From Cunninghamella blakesleeana (lineage: Eukaryota > Mucoromycota > Mucoromycetes > Mucorales > Cunninghamellaceae), in contig JAFCIZ010000002.1 in the NCBI GenBank assembly GCA_017871115.1, positions 1,819,501 through 1,883,500 on the forward strand: DNA of 64,000 bases, in the 5' to 3' direction. The notes beneath the pieces are model-generated. The model saw only the letters and a list, made by a program, of their open reading frames with translations. It had not been told where the DNA came from and did no database searches. The position numbers and the translations under genes were made by a program. Positions 53,373-63,264 of the stretch are shown piece after piece. Positions within the stretch are counted from its first letter, which is position 1. Each line of letters begins with the position of its first letter.

Positions 53373-55049
53373 CTATTGGCTGCGAATTACTTCACATTCA
53401 ACATCGCGTATTCCATGTACTTTCTTAATGCGAATAATACGAATGGTGAACAATGCGTTTTTCTTGAGTACATTGTGTACTTCTTGTTCCATACCACGAC
53501 TGCAGCGAACAGAAAATCCACCAGAGATCTTTAGATACAGGTAATCTTTTCCACGGAAATTACCTTTGCCATAACCAATTACTTGGTAATCTTCACCAGC
53601 TTCCATTGCCAGATAGTCAGCTTTGGCTCTGGTTGTAGGGAAAGGATCAAGGTGTTCCAGGCATCTTTCTGTATCGTGGTTGGACTCCTCTTTGGCCAGT
53701 ACAATATTGGCAAGCTTGTCACCTCTATCCATTCGCAATCGTTGTTCAGGCCATTCGAGTGTGATGTTGTTGTAGTTTCTTAATCCAACATCAGCAAAAG
53801 GGAGAGCTACAGTTTTCATATCCTTACGATATGGTGTCAACGAATTAGACAATCCTGGGACAATCGTAATAGCAGTACAACCCTTCTCACGATAATATAC
53901 ACTCTCTTGTAAAACTTTATATCCTCCATTCTTCTTGAACTTGACAACTAGGTAATGGATTGGTCGATCGTTGAATGATAAATTTGCAAGGTGTAACATG
54001 CTATAATCTTCAGGTACATTTCTTTTTATCACACCTTGCATACGGCGAGTAAGAGAGTTCCACCAGTGACAATAAGCAAATGTTTCCTTGTCTGGTACAT
54101 AGACAGCTAGCATTTGTGTAAGTCTACTGGACAATTGCTTCCACTGTTTGTCAAAGCTAACTTTGTACGTTGGACAATTATTAAGAAATTTAAGCATCTC
54201 TGACATTATATTAGTGTAATAGTCTTCTTCCTTAAAGTCAGCAGTATAAAATGTTATTTCTATTCTGGTCATACCACGGCGTCGATAGTTAGCAATGTGT
54301 TCTTGAAAGTCCTTATTTGGGTTAGCTACCAAGTGGTGAAGTTGAGAACCCATTAAAGATCGTAATTCACGGCTCTCCAGCATTTGTACAAACTTGTTGT
54401 ATACTTTAATTCTTAATGGGATATTATTATCGGTATCAGTTCCACTATTCTTTTTCCATGATATACAATTATCACCAACAGAGTTACGATCGTTTACAAT
54501 ATCCTTTTCCTTTACACCATTGGCAAGAATGTATTCTTTAATTACATTTCGTGTTGAGATGTAGGCACAATCTACACTAATGTCTAAATCATGGAGTATC
54601 ATGCATTGTTTTCTAGCCTTGCGAAGAATTTCCTTGAGTTTTGGCCATAGTTCTTCATAGGGAATGTTTTCAAAGGAAACACGCATGGAAATATATCCTG
54701 GTTGGTATTCGTCTTTATTAATGTCAAGTTTCTTTGCCTTTCTTTTGTGTAATTTTTTGGCATTCTTATCATCAGTTGTCCATTTACCTTTGCCAATACA
54801 GAAGATCTTGAACTGTGTTGTCTTTAAACAACAATTCAAGATCCCACGAAGGAGAGCCATTGCCATACTAATTTCTGATTGTATTTTGTTTTGGCTCCAA
54901 TTTACAGCATACCAAAGTACAAGACTGTCACAGAAAACAGCACTTATATAATTCCATCCCGTGCGTTCTTTTCCTAAGTTAATATAATCAACCCCATACA
55001 CATTGTTGAGGTATTGGCTATAATCTACAAACAGATTTTCTATAGACAT
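53373..55049 (-). CDS. F partner protein, unrecognised, 558 aa
   Basis: Uninterrupted frame starting MSIENLFVDYSQYLNNV. Visible features: a basic Lys-rich patch near residues 90-110 (KLHKRKAKKLD); LHDLDISVDCAYIS; LRIKVYNKFVQMLES; RGMTRIEITFY; and a C-terminal region alternating charged and beta-like segments. The order D-x-S-x-D, then R-x-K-V-Y-N-K, then R-I-E-x-T loosely recalls the Rep_trans replication initiator pattern, but this is only a motif-level impression. PIF/Harbinger partners are normally Myb-like; no Myb repeat is seen. Transcribed in the same direction as the transposase, 109 bp downstream of it. Confidence 0.75.
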   Translation of the reverse strand: MSIENLFVDYSQYLNNVYGVDYINLGKERTGWNYISAVFCDSLVLWYAVNWSQNKIQSEISMAMALLRGILNCCLKTTQFKIFCIGKGKWTTDDKNAKKLHKRKAKKLDINKDEYQPGYISMRVSFENIPYEELWPKLKEILRKARKQCMILHDLDISVDCAYISTRNVIKEYILANGVKEKDIVNDRNSVGDNCISWKKNSGTDTDNNIPLRIKVYNKFVQMLESRELRSLMGSQLHHLVANPNKDFQEHIANYRRRGMTRIEITFYTADFKEEDYYTNIMSEMLKFLNNCPTYKVSFDKQWKQLSSRLTQMLAVYVPDKETFAYCHWWNSLTRRMQGVIKRNVPEDYSMLHLANLSFNDRPIHYLVVKFKKNGGYKVLQESVYYREKGCTAITIVPGLSNSLTPYRKDMKTVALPFADVGLRNYNNITLEWPEQRLRMDRGDKLANIVLAKEESNHDTERCLEHLDPFPTTRAKADYLAMEAGEDYQVIGYGKGNFRGKDYLYLKISGGFSVRCSRGMEQEVHNVLKKNALFTIRIIRIKKVHGIRDVECEVIRSQ

Positions 55050-56433
55050 TTGTTATTGCCTTTGTATAATATAATAAACTTTTAAAAATATAGACAGTAT
55101 TCTATTTTTTAAAAAAGAGGAGGCAATTGGAGAGAGAATACCATTAAAAAAAAAAGTTTTAAACAATGGTAATTCTTTTCATCTTCTTATATTTCTTCTC
55201 ATAGTCAGCCACTGTATCCGGGTTATCGAATTGGTCAGCAGTAAGCCAACTATTGTTACTTTCATCGTAGTCTACCCATTTAACATAATACTCCCGGCGA
55301 TGTTTAGGTCCACGATGAGCAGTGATAGCTTCCACTTCGTAATGTCCGCTTGGTAATTCCTCACCATCAACGCCTTCATCCTCCATGCAATCGTCTTCAT
55401 CTATTCCCAATGATAAGAACTGTTGCTGTAGGGCTATCATCTCATTAGCATCATTGGATTTTTCAGCAATTGTAATATCATTCATGACACTATAGATGCT
55501 TCTACTTTCACCGGATGGATAATCGAAGTTTGGTTGCATCCAGAAAGTATGATGTTCTGTATTAGATACACAGCCACTTGCAACAAACTTCTTTATGTTT
55601 CTAAGAAGGCAGGCTAGTTTAAATTGTACCGTAAACGTTTCCATATCGGTGACACGGATCACACACTTGCCATTAAACCGGTGAAATAATGTACCAATAT
55701 CTCCAAACGTTGACTCGATGGAAGATCTGAAACTACCAAGAACCGAATTGTAGTGGGCTTCTTCAGGTTTAAGGCTAACACCTCTGGCTTTACGGATAGG
55801 AAACACAAAGTTATGATGACCAAGATGAGGGTTACGTTCTATAATACGGTCTATAAAAGGAGTATAACCACCATCAAGAACGATACAGTCATACTTTCTT
55901 ATTTTCTTTTTCAAGCGCATTTCAGCCAACATAGAACCATCGTTGTTATCCGAACATGGAGCAGCATCTGAAACGAATAATACCATTCCATTAACATCGG
56001 TACAAACTTGTGTACGGAAACCAGATTTCTTAAGTTTGTATGAATAAAACATGGTATGATCAGCAGCATTAATATACGTTGCTCTGGAGTCATGACCATC
56101 TATCATCATAGTAACATGCTTAAAGTCTTCTGGATTAAAATGGACGGCACACATGATTCTAATTTTGGCAGAGGAAAACATCTTTTGTAGACAAGTATCA
56201 AGGGTAGAATTTAGCTTATCACCATACTTTATATAAAACGCTTGGTAAATGGCATGATAACTGCTTTGGGGTATAAAGCGTGCCATTTGAGCAATAGAAC
56301 ATCCAGTTAGCAGTTGATAGAGAACCAATAAACCCTTTTCCACATGAGAATAAGGACCAGGGTATTCCTGTTGAGCAAAGAGTTCTACCAAAAAGAAAAA
56401 CACAGGGATGTAACCAAGACGTTCCAGTACATA

Positions 56434-58095
56434 CAGTGGGGGAAAAAACTGTTCGGACGTTTCCAAAATTTGACTTTGTTCTTTAATTACTCTATCAATA
56501 CTTTATCAATCCTTATGAAACTTAAAATAGTAATAGAATAGCTTATTTATAAATATATTACAAAGTTTGAGTTTAAAATGTTTAGATCTCCGGTTTTTAT
56601 TAAGGTTTTAAACAGCGATGTCTATTCGAACAGTTTTTTCCAATTTCTAATTAATTAACTAATATCTTGTTGGTCCGCCTTTAGCATCCAGTACAGCTTG
56701 AATACGATCAGGCATACTATCTATATACTTCTTACATTGCTCCTCTGTAAAAGAATTCCATTCTACATCAATTCTTTCCCATAATTCGTGAACACCTTTA
56801 GCCCTGGTACTGTATTCACTAAGCTTTAACTTCAAATGGTGCCACACATGTTCAATTGGGTTTAAGTCAGGACTTTGAGTCGGCCAATCTTCAAGTATTT
56901 TTATCTTTTCTTGTCGCATCCATTCAATAGTAGATGTTGCTTTATGTTTTGGGTCGTTATCCTGTTGAAAATAATACTCTGACCAGTCAAAACCATAGTA
57001 TTCCATGCTATCTCTGAATGTAGTGTTCAAAATTTCTTGGTAATCCTTAGCTTTCATAGTCCCATCGTAAACTTGACATGCATATCCTGGTCCAGAATGA
57101 GTTATACAACCCCACATCATTATATTTCCACCCCCATGCTTGACTGTTAAATCAAGATGATGAGGCTTCAATTTGTCACCTGGTCTTGACCAATAATATT
57201 TGCAGCCATCAGACCCCCAGACGTTTATTTTGGTTTCGTCAGAGAATACTACACGTCTCCAGTCATCAATAGTCCAATTTCTGTATCTTTTTGCAAAGTT
57301 TAAACGGTCCTGTTGATGCTTTTTTGACAAAAGTGGCTTCTTTTTTTTGATGGCAGAAAAAAAATTCATAGATTTTAAAACATTAGCCGATGTTTTGACT
57401 GTCAATTCATATCCTAGGTTCGATAACATCCTTTGGACATCCGTGGCAGTTAGTAGTTGACCTGATAGAACCATTTTTTTGATGAGAGATTTAGTTTTGT
57501 CGGCTACAACAATAGGTCTTCCACCAAGATTACGGTTTCTATTAGGGAACCACTTATTAGAATAGGAGCTAATGGTACTTTTTGATAAGTTAAGTCTACT
57601 GGAAATGATACTGTATGGTATTTCATTGATCAACATTGCTTTTAAATCATTTTGGACATCTACAGGTAAAGCTTGAGGCATCTTGTTTAATGGATAAAGT
57701 GAATAGGTAGTTTAATTGAAGTGATAAAGAAAAGTGAAAGAAAATAAAAAAAAATAAACTGAAAAATAATGGTTTAAATAGTTTTTCGGAATGCATTTAC
57801 ATTAGTAATTATTATTCTATACTTTCCGAACCAATAATAGTAGGTAAAATGGGAAAACAGAACGAAAATGCTTAATATTCACATTATGGAAAAAACTGTT
57901 CGAATAGACATCGCTGTTTAAAACCTTAATAAAAACCGGAGATCTAAACATTTTAAACTCAAACTTTGTAATATATTTATAAATAAGCTATTCTATTACT
58001 ATTTTAAGTTTCATAAGGATTGATAAAGTATTGATAGAGTAATTAAAGAACAAAGTCAAATTTTGGAAACGTCCGAACAGTTTTTTCCCCCACTG
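56434..58095 (-). mobile_element. Tc-C2, intact Tc1/mariner element
   Basis: 1662 bp, TA duplications at 56432-56433 and 58096-58097. Family C termini, but all four presumed binding sites read GTTCG where Tc-C1 has GTTCAT. Inserted in the F transposase gene. Confidence 0.95.
56659..57681 (-). CDS. Tc-C2 transposase
   Basis: 340 aa, uninterrupted. HTH with recognition region LNLSKSTISSYSNKW, GRP hinge (LGGRPIVV), second DNA-binding part, then D-D34E core with Asp in VFSDETKINVW, Asp in QQDNDPKHK and Glu in NPIEHVW. All catalytic residues present; probably functional, and a possible source for mobilising Tc-C1. Confidence 0.94.
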   Translation of the reverse strand: MPQALPVDVQNDLKAMLINEIPYSIISSRLNLSKSTISSYSNKWFPNRNRNLGGRPIVVADKTKSLIKKMVLSGQLLTATDVQRMLSNLGYELTVKTSANVLKSMNFFSAIKKKKPLLSKKHQQDRLNFAKRYRNWTIDDWRRVVFSDETKINVWGSDGCKYYWSRPGDKLKPHHLDLTVKHGGGNIMMWGCITHSGPGYACQVYDGTMKAKDYQEILNTTFRDSMEYYGFDWSEYYFQQDNDPKHKATSTIEWMRQEKIKILEDWPTQSPDLNPIEHVWHHLKLKLSEYSTRAKGVHELWERIDVEWNSFTEEQCKKYIDSMPDRIQAVLDAKGGPTRY

Positions 58096-58314
58096 TAAGA
58101 TTTGACATACTGGATATCCTTCACAGGTTTTATTTCTGACCTGTGGTATTTGACCTTCTGCACTACTGGCCAATCCATATAAAGGAACTGCCAATAGGTG
58201 GCCATGAGTAATGTAAATGCTTCTAAAACTTCTTTAGGAAACATGAAATATAAAATTATGTATTATTGGTATTTTAAAAGCAGGTTTCCACCGGATACAG
58301 CTGTTCAATCTTAG

Positions 58315-58671
58315 TGTGTATAGTTTCCAAACCCAAGAGGGGGCTGAAACTATTCAGGTCCCTGTCCATTTTGGCCCCCCCCACTTGGTAGGAGGTTGTC
58401 TAAATACTCGCGATCGCTACGATTCGCTCGTAAAGGATATGACCCTTTGGGCATCGACAAACTGCCAACCGCTATCATACCATTGGTTTTAAAACGTACA
58501 GAATGTTTCTTTTGGTTTTAAAAATATAATCTGGCCATTCTTTTGTTGGTCTTCATCCAATTGTTCTTGTACATCGTTGTTAATTACCCGCGGTTGGCAG
58601 TTTGTCGATGCCCAAAGGGTCATATCCTTTACGAGCGAATCGTAGCGATCGCGAGTATTTAGACAACCTCC
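58315..58671 (-). repeat. F right terminal inverted repeat with internal hairpin
   Basis: Inverted copy of 52970-53327. Hairpin arms 58391-58472 and 58590-58671 (82 bp each), loop 58473-58589. Confidence 0.92.
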
Positions 58672-60623
58672 CTAGTATTGCTGCACCTTTAACAGACTTA
58701 ACACAAGGAAATGGCCCAAAGAATCGCCCTATCACATGGTCAGACAAATGTCAAAAAGCCTTTGACGAATTAAAATCTAAACTAATACAATCACCCGTCC
58801 TTATGTTACCCGATGATAGCAAACCTTTTATAATCGAAACTGACGCTTCTGATTATGGTATAGGGGCTGTTCTACTGCAAAAAGGCGATGACGATAAACT
58901 ACATCCAATTGCTTATGAATCAAAAAAACTACAACCAGCCGAACAAAAATATCCAACACAAGAAAGGGAACTACTGGCCATACTACATGCAATACGAACA
59001 TGGCGTTGTTTTATCGAAGGAAGGACATATACAGTATACACCGATCATAATCCACTAAAGTACCTTCGATCTAAACAAAAACCCACACCAAGATTAACAA
59101 GATGGTTAAATGAAATTGAATTATACGATCCCATTATTGAATATAAACCTGGTAAGGAAAACGGTGCATCTGATGCTTTATCACGCTGTATGTTACCACT
59201 TAATAAAGAAGACCCACTCAAATTAATGAAACCCGAATATTTATACACCATACCATCTGGTAATACACTTGCCACAGAACCAGGACATTCCTCTGATTGG
59301 CCGTTGTATTATAAATTACCTCCATCAAGAATACCTAGCGAAGCTAAAACCATCTTAGATAAAAATAAAACAAACTATTTCATTAACTACAATAACCAAG
59401 TTATGTATAGACATAGGAGTAAAGACGGAAAAATTAAAGATATACCTTTTATACCATTCACTAACCGTGCCAATATAATACAACAATATCATGAGAGTTT
59501 TGGACACCTAGGAATAACTTCATTACTACCCCTACTATTAGAACGTGTTCACTGGCCGACAATAAAGAAGGATTTAACTGATTGGATAACTACATGCAAA
59601 CCCTGTCAGATAGCTACTAAACCACGCCGTAACCGTCATATGGCCCCTATGATACCACTAGATGTACCTCTTCCTTTTGCTCGTTGGCATTTAGACTTCA
59701 TTGGTGAACTACCTACCACGAATAAAGGAAACAAATGGTTATTAGTAGTGGTTGATTACGCAACTAACTGGCCTATCTTAAAAGCGTTACCTGAAGCTAC
59801 TGGTCCTGCTATCGCTAAGGTCATTTATGAAGAGATTGTATTAAAATTCGGTTGTCCTAAGGAAATTCTTACAGACCGAGGTGCTAATTTCATGTCTCTA
59901 ATAATCCAACATTATAACCGGTTAGTAAAAATTCATCATAAATTAACATCAGCCTTCCATCCGCGGACTAATGGTAAATGCGAAAGACTGAATGGTGTAA
60001 TAAAAGATATGTTACGAAAATATACTGAAGGCGACATATACAGTTGGGATAAATATATACAAAGAATAGAATGGGCTTGTCGTATAAGAACACATAGCAC
60101 TACTGGATGTAGTCCATTCTTTATGACATATGGTGTACATCCTTGTCTTCCAGGTGATAATATCCATCCACACTTATTATCTGAAAACGAACTTGAAGAC
60201 AGGCAAGCTGAAATTAATACTTTAAATAGTAAAAGGTGGTCTCAGCTTGAAAAAATAAGAATAAAAGCTAAACAAGATACTATTAAGCAACAGGAATATG
60301 ACAAAAAAAGATGGGATGCAACTAGTAGATTACAAACATTCAATGTTGGTGATGCTGTCTTGTTACGACACGAAAATCCCTTCAGTTTAGAACCTAAGTG
60401 GTTTGGTCCTTTCATCATAGACAAATGTAATTATCAACAAAATATATATTATGTAAAAGAATTACAAGATGGAAGACCGTATAAATCGTGGGTTCACACT
60501 GATCGTTTAAAAAAGGCAGTATCAAATTCTACTATCGAATCCACATGGTATCACCCAACGATTAAACGAGCTTCATTCCCTACACCACAAAAATAATAAC
60601 AAAAATATATTTATTTTTGTTGT

Positions 60624-60629
<6 letters not shown>

Positions 60630-60674
<45 letters not shown>

Positions 60675-60751
60675 TTTCGTCTTTCCTCGACCTCGGCACA
60701 AATTTAATCTCAGAAAATCGCGGTCGATTATTTTTTTTTGCGGGGGGCTAA
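60630..60751 (+). promoter_or_regulatory. TyD A-tract and polypurine tract
   Basis: About 41 A in a row (60631-60671), a GC-richer patch, then GCGGGGGGCTAA directly before the 3' LTR, the probable plus-strand primer. Confidence 0.75.
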
Positions 60752-61015
60752 TGTCGGTACGATTAGCGGAATTTTAAAAAGCATTTTCCTTTTTTAACCT
60801 TTTTCATTTAAACCTTTAGTCTCCTATCATACTTTTAATTAATGTGATAAACCTCGCGAATAATTAATATTATTCTATTTTAATATTAACTAATAGTATT
60901 GTAAAAATATAAATAACGACATTTGAATGAAAAGGAAATAAAGATTATCTTTTTACTTTTGTTTTTAATATTATTTTTGATTTAAAGAATTCAAGTCAGA
61001 ATATCCAAACTGACA
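60752..61015 (+). repeat. TyD 3' LTR
   Basis: 264 bp, one visible difference from the 5' LTR (AATTCAAG against AATTAAAG). Followed by a second copy of its last 17 bp (61016-61032), which then joins the tRNA3 flank. Confidence 0.9.
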
Positions 61016-61078
61016 GAATATCCAAACTGACACGCCCATAGGTTAATTATTTATCCGAAAATGCATGACAAAAAAGAA

Positions 61079-61149
61079 TGCATCAACGGGGAATCGAACC
61101 CCGGCCCTTCGCGTGGCAGGCGAAGATTATACCACTTAACCATTGATGC
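61079..61149 (-). tRNA. tRNA-Gly(GCC), copy 3
   Basis: Same cloverleaf and anticodon as copy 1, T6 terminator. TyD-type LTR end lies 46 bp downstream. Confidence 0.96.
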
Positions 61150-62288
61150 TCGCTTGTGACTTTTATTTTTATTATTTAATATGATCCTAGTAGAAATTTT
61201 CTTGTATAATAATTCTATTGATATCTATATTTCTTTGATAAACGCGTCACTGGGACAAATATATTATTTGCTCTAACTATTCTCTGATAATATAACAAAA
61301 GCTAATAATATAAATCTTATATCAAAAAAGAGTTATTCTTTTATTTTATTAAAAACAATCGTCGTGTTTATATTTTTTAGAGGATCTATTGCTACTTTAA
61401 TTATTATTAATATTTATAATACTATTCTATAAAATTCATAAAAGCAAAAGGATTTAATGAAACTAAGGAAAGGTATAAAAAAATAATAAGTTATACAAAA
61501 AGGAAAAGTAAAGAAAAAGGAAAAGAAAAGGATTTTGAAAATAAATAAAGTCAATTTTCAAAGTCCGTTTTCGAAAGATATTTCTTTTGACTTCCGATGC
61601 TGGTTTTTAATTTTTGTTTTTGTTTCCTTTTTCTTTTTCTTTCTTTTTTTTTATCATTATTATTATTATCGACAGACTTCTAGACTGAGAAAATCTATAA
61701 GATTTTTCTAAGAAAATAAATTTTATTTCATTTATATAGAAGTACATTTTATATGTAAAGATATAATTATATTTTTTAGTAAAAGTAAAAATAATACAAA
61801 AAATTAATTTTTTTTTTTTAAAAATCTTAATTATCTCAGTGTCACGTGCGATGCTTCGACTTGAAGTGCCTAGGTACAGATGTTAGTAAAAAAATATAAA
61901 ATAAAATAAAAATAAAATAATAAAATAAAAATAAACCGGCGATAATAATTTACTAAATATAAACTAAAACTAACAAAAGTAAGTAAAAAACGACTTGTGA
62001 TCAGTACGCGGAAGAGGGAGATAAAAATGATTTTTATTTCTGATCCAATTCAACTTATATATATATACTGTCGTCGGCATTTAAATATTCAGAAATAGTT
62101 TAAAATAAATAAAACCGAATAAAATAAAAGTTAAAATAATAAAATATAAATATAAAATAAAATTTATAATAAATAATATAATAAATAATATAATAAAAAA
62201 ATAAAAAAGAGTTGGAGGGTCGAAAACGAGAAGAAATCATATTAAAGAAATTTCATAGAGATTCCCTCACTCTAAGAGTCACAAGCGA
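61150..62288. other. spacer of divergent tRNA pair 2
   Basis: No gene seen. Contains the inverted diverged match to the pair 1 spacer and a shorter relative (about 61679-61843) of the MITE-like element with TCTAGACTGAGA and AATTATCTCAGTGTC ends. Confidence 0.6.
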
Positions 62289-62359
62289 GCATCAATGGTT
62301 AAGTGGTATAATCTTCGCCTGCCACGCGAAGGGCCGGGGTTCGATTCCCCGTTGATGCA
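62289..62359 (+). tRNA. tRNA-Gly(GCC), copy 4
   Basis: Same sequence as the other copies, T6 terminator after ATTC. A TyD-like LTR remnant starts 55 bp downstream. Confidence 0.96.
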
Positions 62360-62414
62360 TTCTTTTTTGTCATGCATTTTCGGATAAATAATTAACCTAT
62401 GGGCGGGTGTGTTT

Positions 62415-62446
62415 TGTCAGTTCGAATATTTTGACTTTTAACCCTT
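62415..62446 (-). repeat. TyD-like LTR end remnant
   Basis: TGTCAGTTCGAATATTTTGA resembles the reversed end of the TyD LTR (TGTCAGTTTGGATATTCTGA). Confidence 0.6.
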
Positions 62447-62531
62447 TGTTGTGTGTGTTTTTGGTAAAAGTTATTTTTGTTAAAATAAAAATAAAATAAA
62501 GTGCTTAAGAAAAAAATTCAAAAATATATGC
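62447..62531 (-). repeat. older LTR of A/B type, interrupted (continues at 63950-64000)
   Basis: Reversed LTR end TGTTGTGTGTGTTTTTGG with an internal deletion, broken at ATGC and resuming as AAATGAATTTTAAAGTCAG after the two inserted LTRs. Runs off the window end. Confidence 0.65.
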
Positions 62532-63260
62532 TGTTGTGTAAATTTTTGGTTGTTTGAAAAATAGAATTTCCTTTTATAGTTTTGGAAAGTAGATAGTTTT
62601 ATAGTTTAGTTTAGTTGTCAGTGAGCACCAGTATCTTGTTTTATAAGTAGATACAACTTAGTTTAGATTGATAGTTTAAAATAAAAATAAAATAATAAAA
62701 TAAAATAAAATAAATTATATAATTGGATAAAGATCAACAATTATATAGACAAAATAATAAAATTAAAATAAAATAAATATAATATCGGATAAAGATCAAC
62801 GATTATTATAATAATATAATATAAAATAATATTGGATAATAATCAACAATATTAATATAAAGTAAATATAATCTTTAGCTAAAAAGATGAGTTAATAGAC
62901 TTATTTGTTATAATATAAGTTCTTTTATTTAAAATTAACTAATTATTAACTGATTTTTCAAAAATAAAATAAAATGGTTGAGTATTTATATAAAAAATAA
63001 AAATAAGGTTATCATTTTCTTCTCTTCTCAAGAGAAGAAAATGTTAACAAATTCTTCTCCTGAGAAGAGAGAAAAAAGATAAAATGTCAATTTTCTTTCT
63101 AAATAAGAGAGAAAAAGATAGAACCATTTAAAAAATAATAAATAATAATAATAATAGTAATAAATAAATATAAAAATATAAATAAAAATAATAAATAATA
63201 AAACTTCGATTAATTATTAACTAATTTGTGAGATACTCGAGTCTCACCCACTTCATAACA
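62532..63260 (-). repeat. LTR-C solo LTR, right copy
   Basis: 729 bp, reversed, from TGTTGTGTAAATT to CATAACA (start TGTTATG). Flanked by ATGC at 62528-62531 and 63261-63264. Shows the uninterrupted form of the left LTR-C. Confidence 0.85.
63013..63045. repeat. perfect short hairpin inside LTR-C
   Basis: CATTTTCTTCTCTT and its reverse complement surround CTC; a second TCTTCTC/GAGAAGA pair follows. Not present in the same form in the left LTR-C. Confidence 0.8.
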
Positions 63261-63264
63261 ATGC

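Larger units (their letters stand above)
55159..58244 (-). pseudogene. F transposase (DDE_Tnp_4-type) with C-terminal chromodomain, split by Tc-C2
   Basis: Blocks 58098-58244 (N-terminal 49 codons) and 55159-56433 join in frame, about 473 aa. Catalytic candidates: Asp in MMIDGHDSRAT, Asp in CIVLDGGYTPF, Glu in FRSSIESTFGDIGTLFHRF, followed by LACLLRNIKKF, the layout of DDE_Tnp_4/Harbinger transposases. An acidic linker leads to a chromodomain (HYEVEAITAHRGPKHRR, YYVKWVDYDESNNSWL, ADQFDNPDTVADYEKKYKK) with the expected aromatic residues. Chromodomains are typical of chromovirus integrases, not of this class. The apparent start within Tc-C2 terminal sequence is an artefact of the insertion. Confidence 0.85.
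52970..58671 (-). mobile_element. F, two-gene DNA transposon with chromodomain transposase
   Basis: 5702 bp flanked by CTA on both sides (52967-52969 and 58672-58674); using one CTA restores the TyD frame, so borders are exact. Long terminal inverted repeats of about 357 bp, each containing an 82-bp-arm palindrome. Two minus-strand genes: a DDE_Tnp_4-type transposase and an unrecognised protein. The 3-bp duplication and transposase class suggest PIF/Harbinger. Interrupted by Tc-C2. Confidence 0.88.
51295..60596 (+). pseudogene. TyD Pol polyprotein, split by element F
   Basis: Blocks 51295-52969 and 58675-60596 remain in frame if F and one CTA are ignored, about 1199 codons. After a Ser/Asn-rich linker: protease (AMVDSGASENYVSS), RT ([36 protein letters not shown]), RNase H (IETDASDYGIGAVLL, YTDHNPLKYL, GASDALSRC), integrase (FGHLGITS, CKPCQ; HLDFIGEL, LTDRGANF, GKCERLNG). 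No chromodomain. Reached from gag by a -1 shift, but no canonical heptamer is obvious in the 25-nt overlap. F sits between RT and RNase H. Confidence 0.92.
48089..61015 (+). mobile_element. TyD, Ty3/Gypsy-type LTR retrotransposon
   Basis: 264-bp LTRs at 48089-48352 and 60752-61015, differing by eye at one base. Internal length after removing Tc-A3 and F makes about 5.5 kb in total. Initiator-Met type primer site, gag with zinc knuckle, pol in -1 phase, polypurine tract. No matching target duplication (GTTG against GAAT), so the ends may have recombined. Confidence 0.92.

Noticed and set aside
56434..56466. Apparent start of the F transposase within mariner sequence
   Set aside because: These 12 residues come from the Tc-C2 terminal repeat; the true N-terminus is at 58244.
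35808..62359. tRNA-derived SINEs
   Set aside because: The four copies end at a T6 terminator with no shared body or A-tail, and keep full cloverleaf pairing; the shared flank of about 45 bp fits locus duplication.
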